This document shows positions 63,930 to 64,000 of a DNA stretch of 64,000 nucleotides, in pieces. This DNA comes from Cymodocea nodosa (Eukaryota > Streptophyta > Magnoliopsida > Alismatales > Cymodoceaceae), in NCBI GenBank assembly GCA_036874045.1, contig CM072345.1, positions 14,538,001 through 14,602,000 on the forward strand, given 5' to 3'. How positions within the stretch are numbered: the first letter of the stretch is position 1; the number at the start of each line of letters is the position of its first letter. Both the position numbers and the translations under genes were made by a program. Below the pieces are notes generated by a model. That model ran no database searches. It had not been told where the DNA came from and saw only the letters and a program-made list of their open reading frames with translations.

Positions 63930-64000
63930 CTGAAAAGTTAAGACAACTGTCACTAAAAGTCTAGAAGATTAATAATAGAAAAATCAAAAGATTAAATGTA

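Overview
This is nuclear DNA from a flowering plant. All eight confidently assigned genes are plant families, introns are AT-rich with GT-AG borders, and the gaps hold LTR, LINE and MITE-type debris. Several genes have a very GC-rich first exon followed by AT-rich downstream exons (SurE, the DnaJ gene, the AG-peptide), a gradient typical of monocots. The monocot reading is an inference. I saw no organellar, bacterial or viral gene cluster.

Layout: (1) 1-9.8 kb: an HSP70-8-type Hsp70-like gene (+), a tandem-repeat patch near 7 kb and probable retrotransposon debris. (2) 9.8-24.6 kb: a head-to-head pair. A nine-exon SurE nucleotidase gene (-), with introns full of LINE relics, shares a roughly 350-bp start region with a plastid-type DnaJ membrane protein gene (+). 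(3) 25.9-31.8 kb: adenylyl-sulfate (APS) kinase (+) with a 5'-UTR intron. (4) 32-36.5 kb: intergenic, with a MITE-like element. (5) 37-40 kb: a seven-exon neprosin-family secreted protein (+). (6) 40-48 kb: Copia debris, an arabinogalactan peptide gene (+) and a poorly understood minus-strand gene or remnant. (7) 48.2-54.3 kb: a convergent pair, alpha-tubulin of the TUA1 type (+) and an SCL-type SR splicing factor (-). (8) 56.9-64 kb: the 3' part of an unidentified minus-strand gene that runs off the window. One of its introns hosts a small LTR element, and a second, better preserved TRIM element and a LINE relic lie further upstream.

The genes are ordinary housekeeping neighbours rather than one pathway. 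I assembled every multi-exon model by hand from splice borders, reading phase and protein similarity. Phases close exactly in the eight named genes. No obviously new biological system is visible. The most interesting points are the TATA box that rules out the longest SurE start, the degenerate ATPase motifs of the Hsp70-like protein, Thr at the Lys40 acetylation site of the tubulin, a GAAG cluster in the long SR-gene intron, two compact non-autonomous LTR elements, and two genes I could not name.
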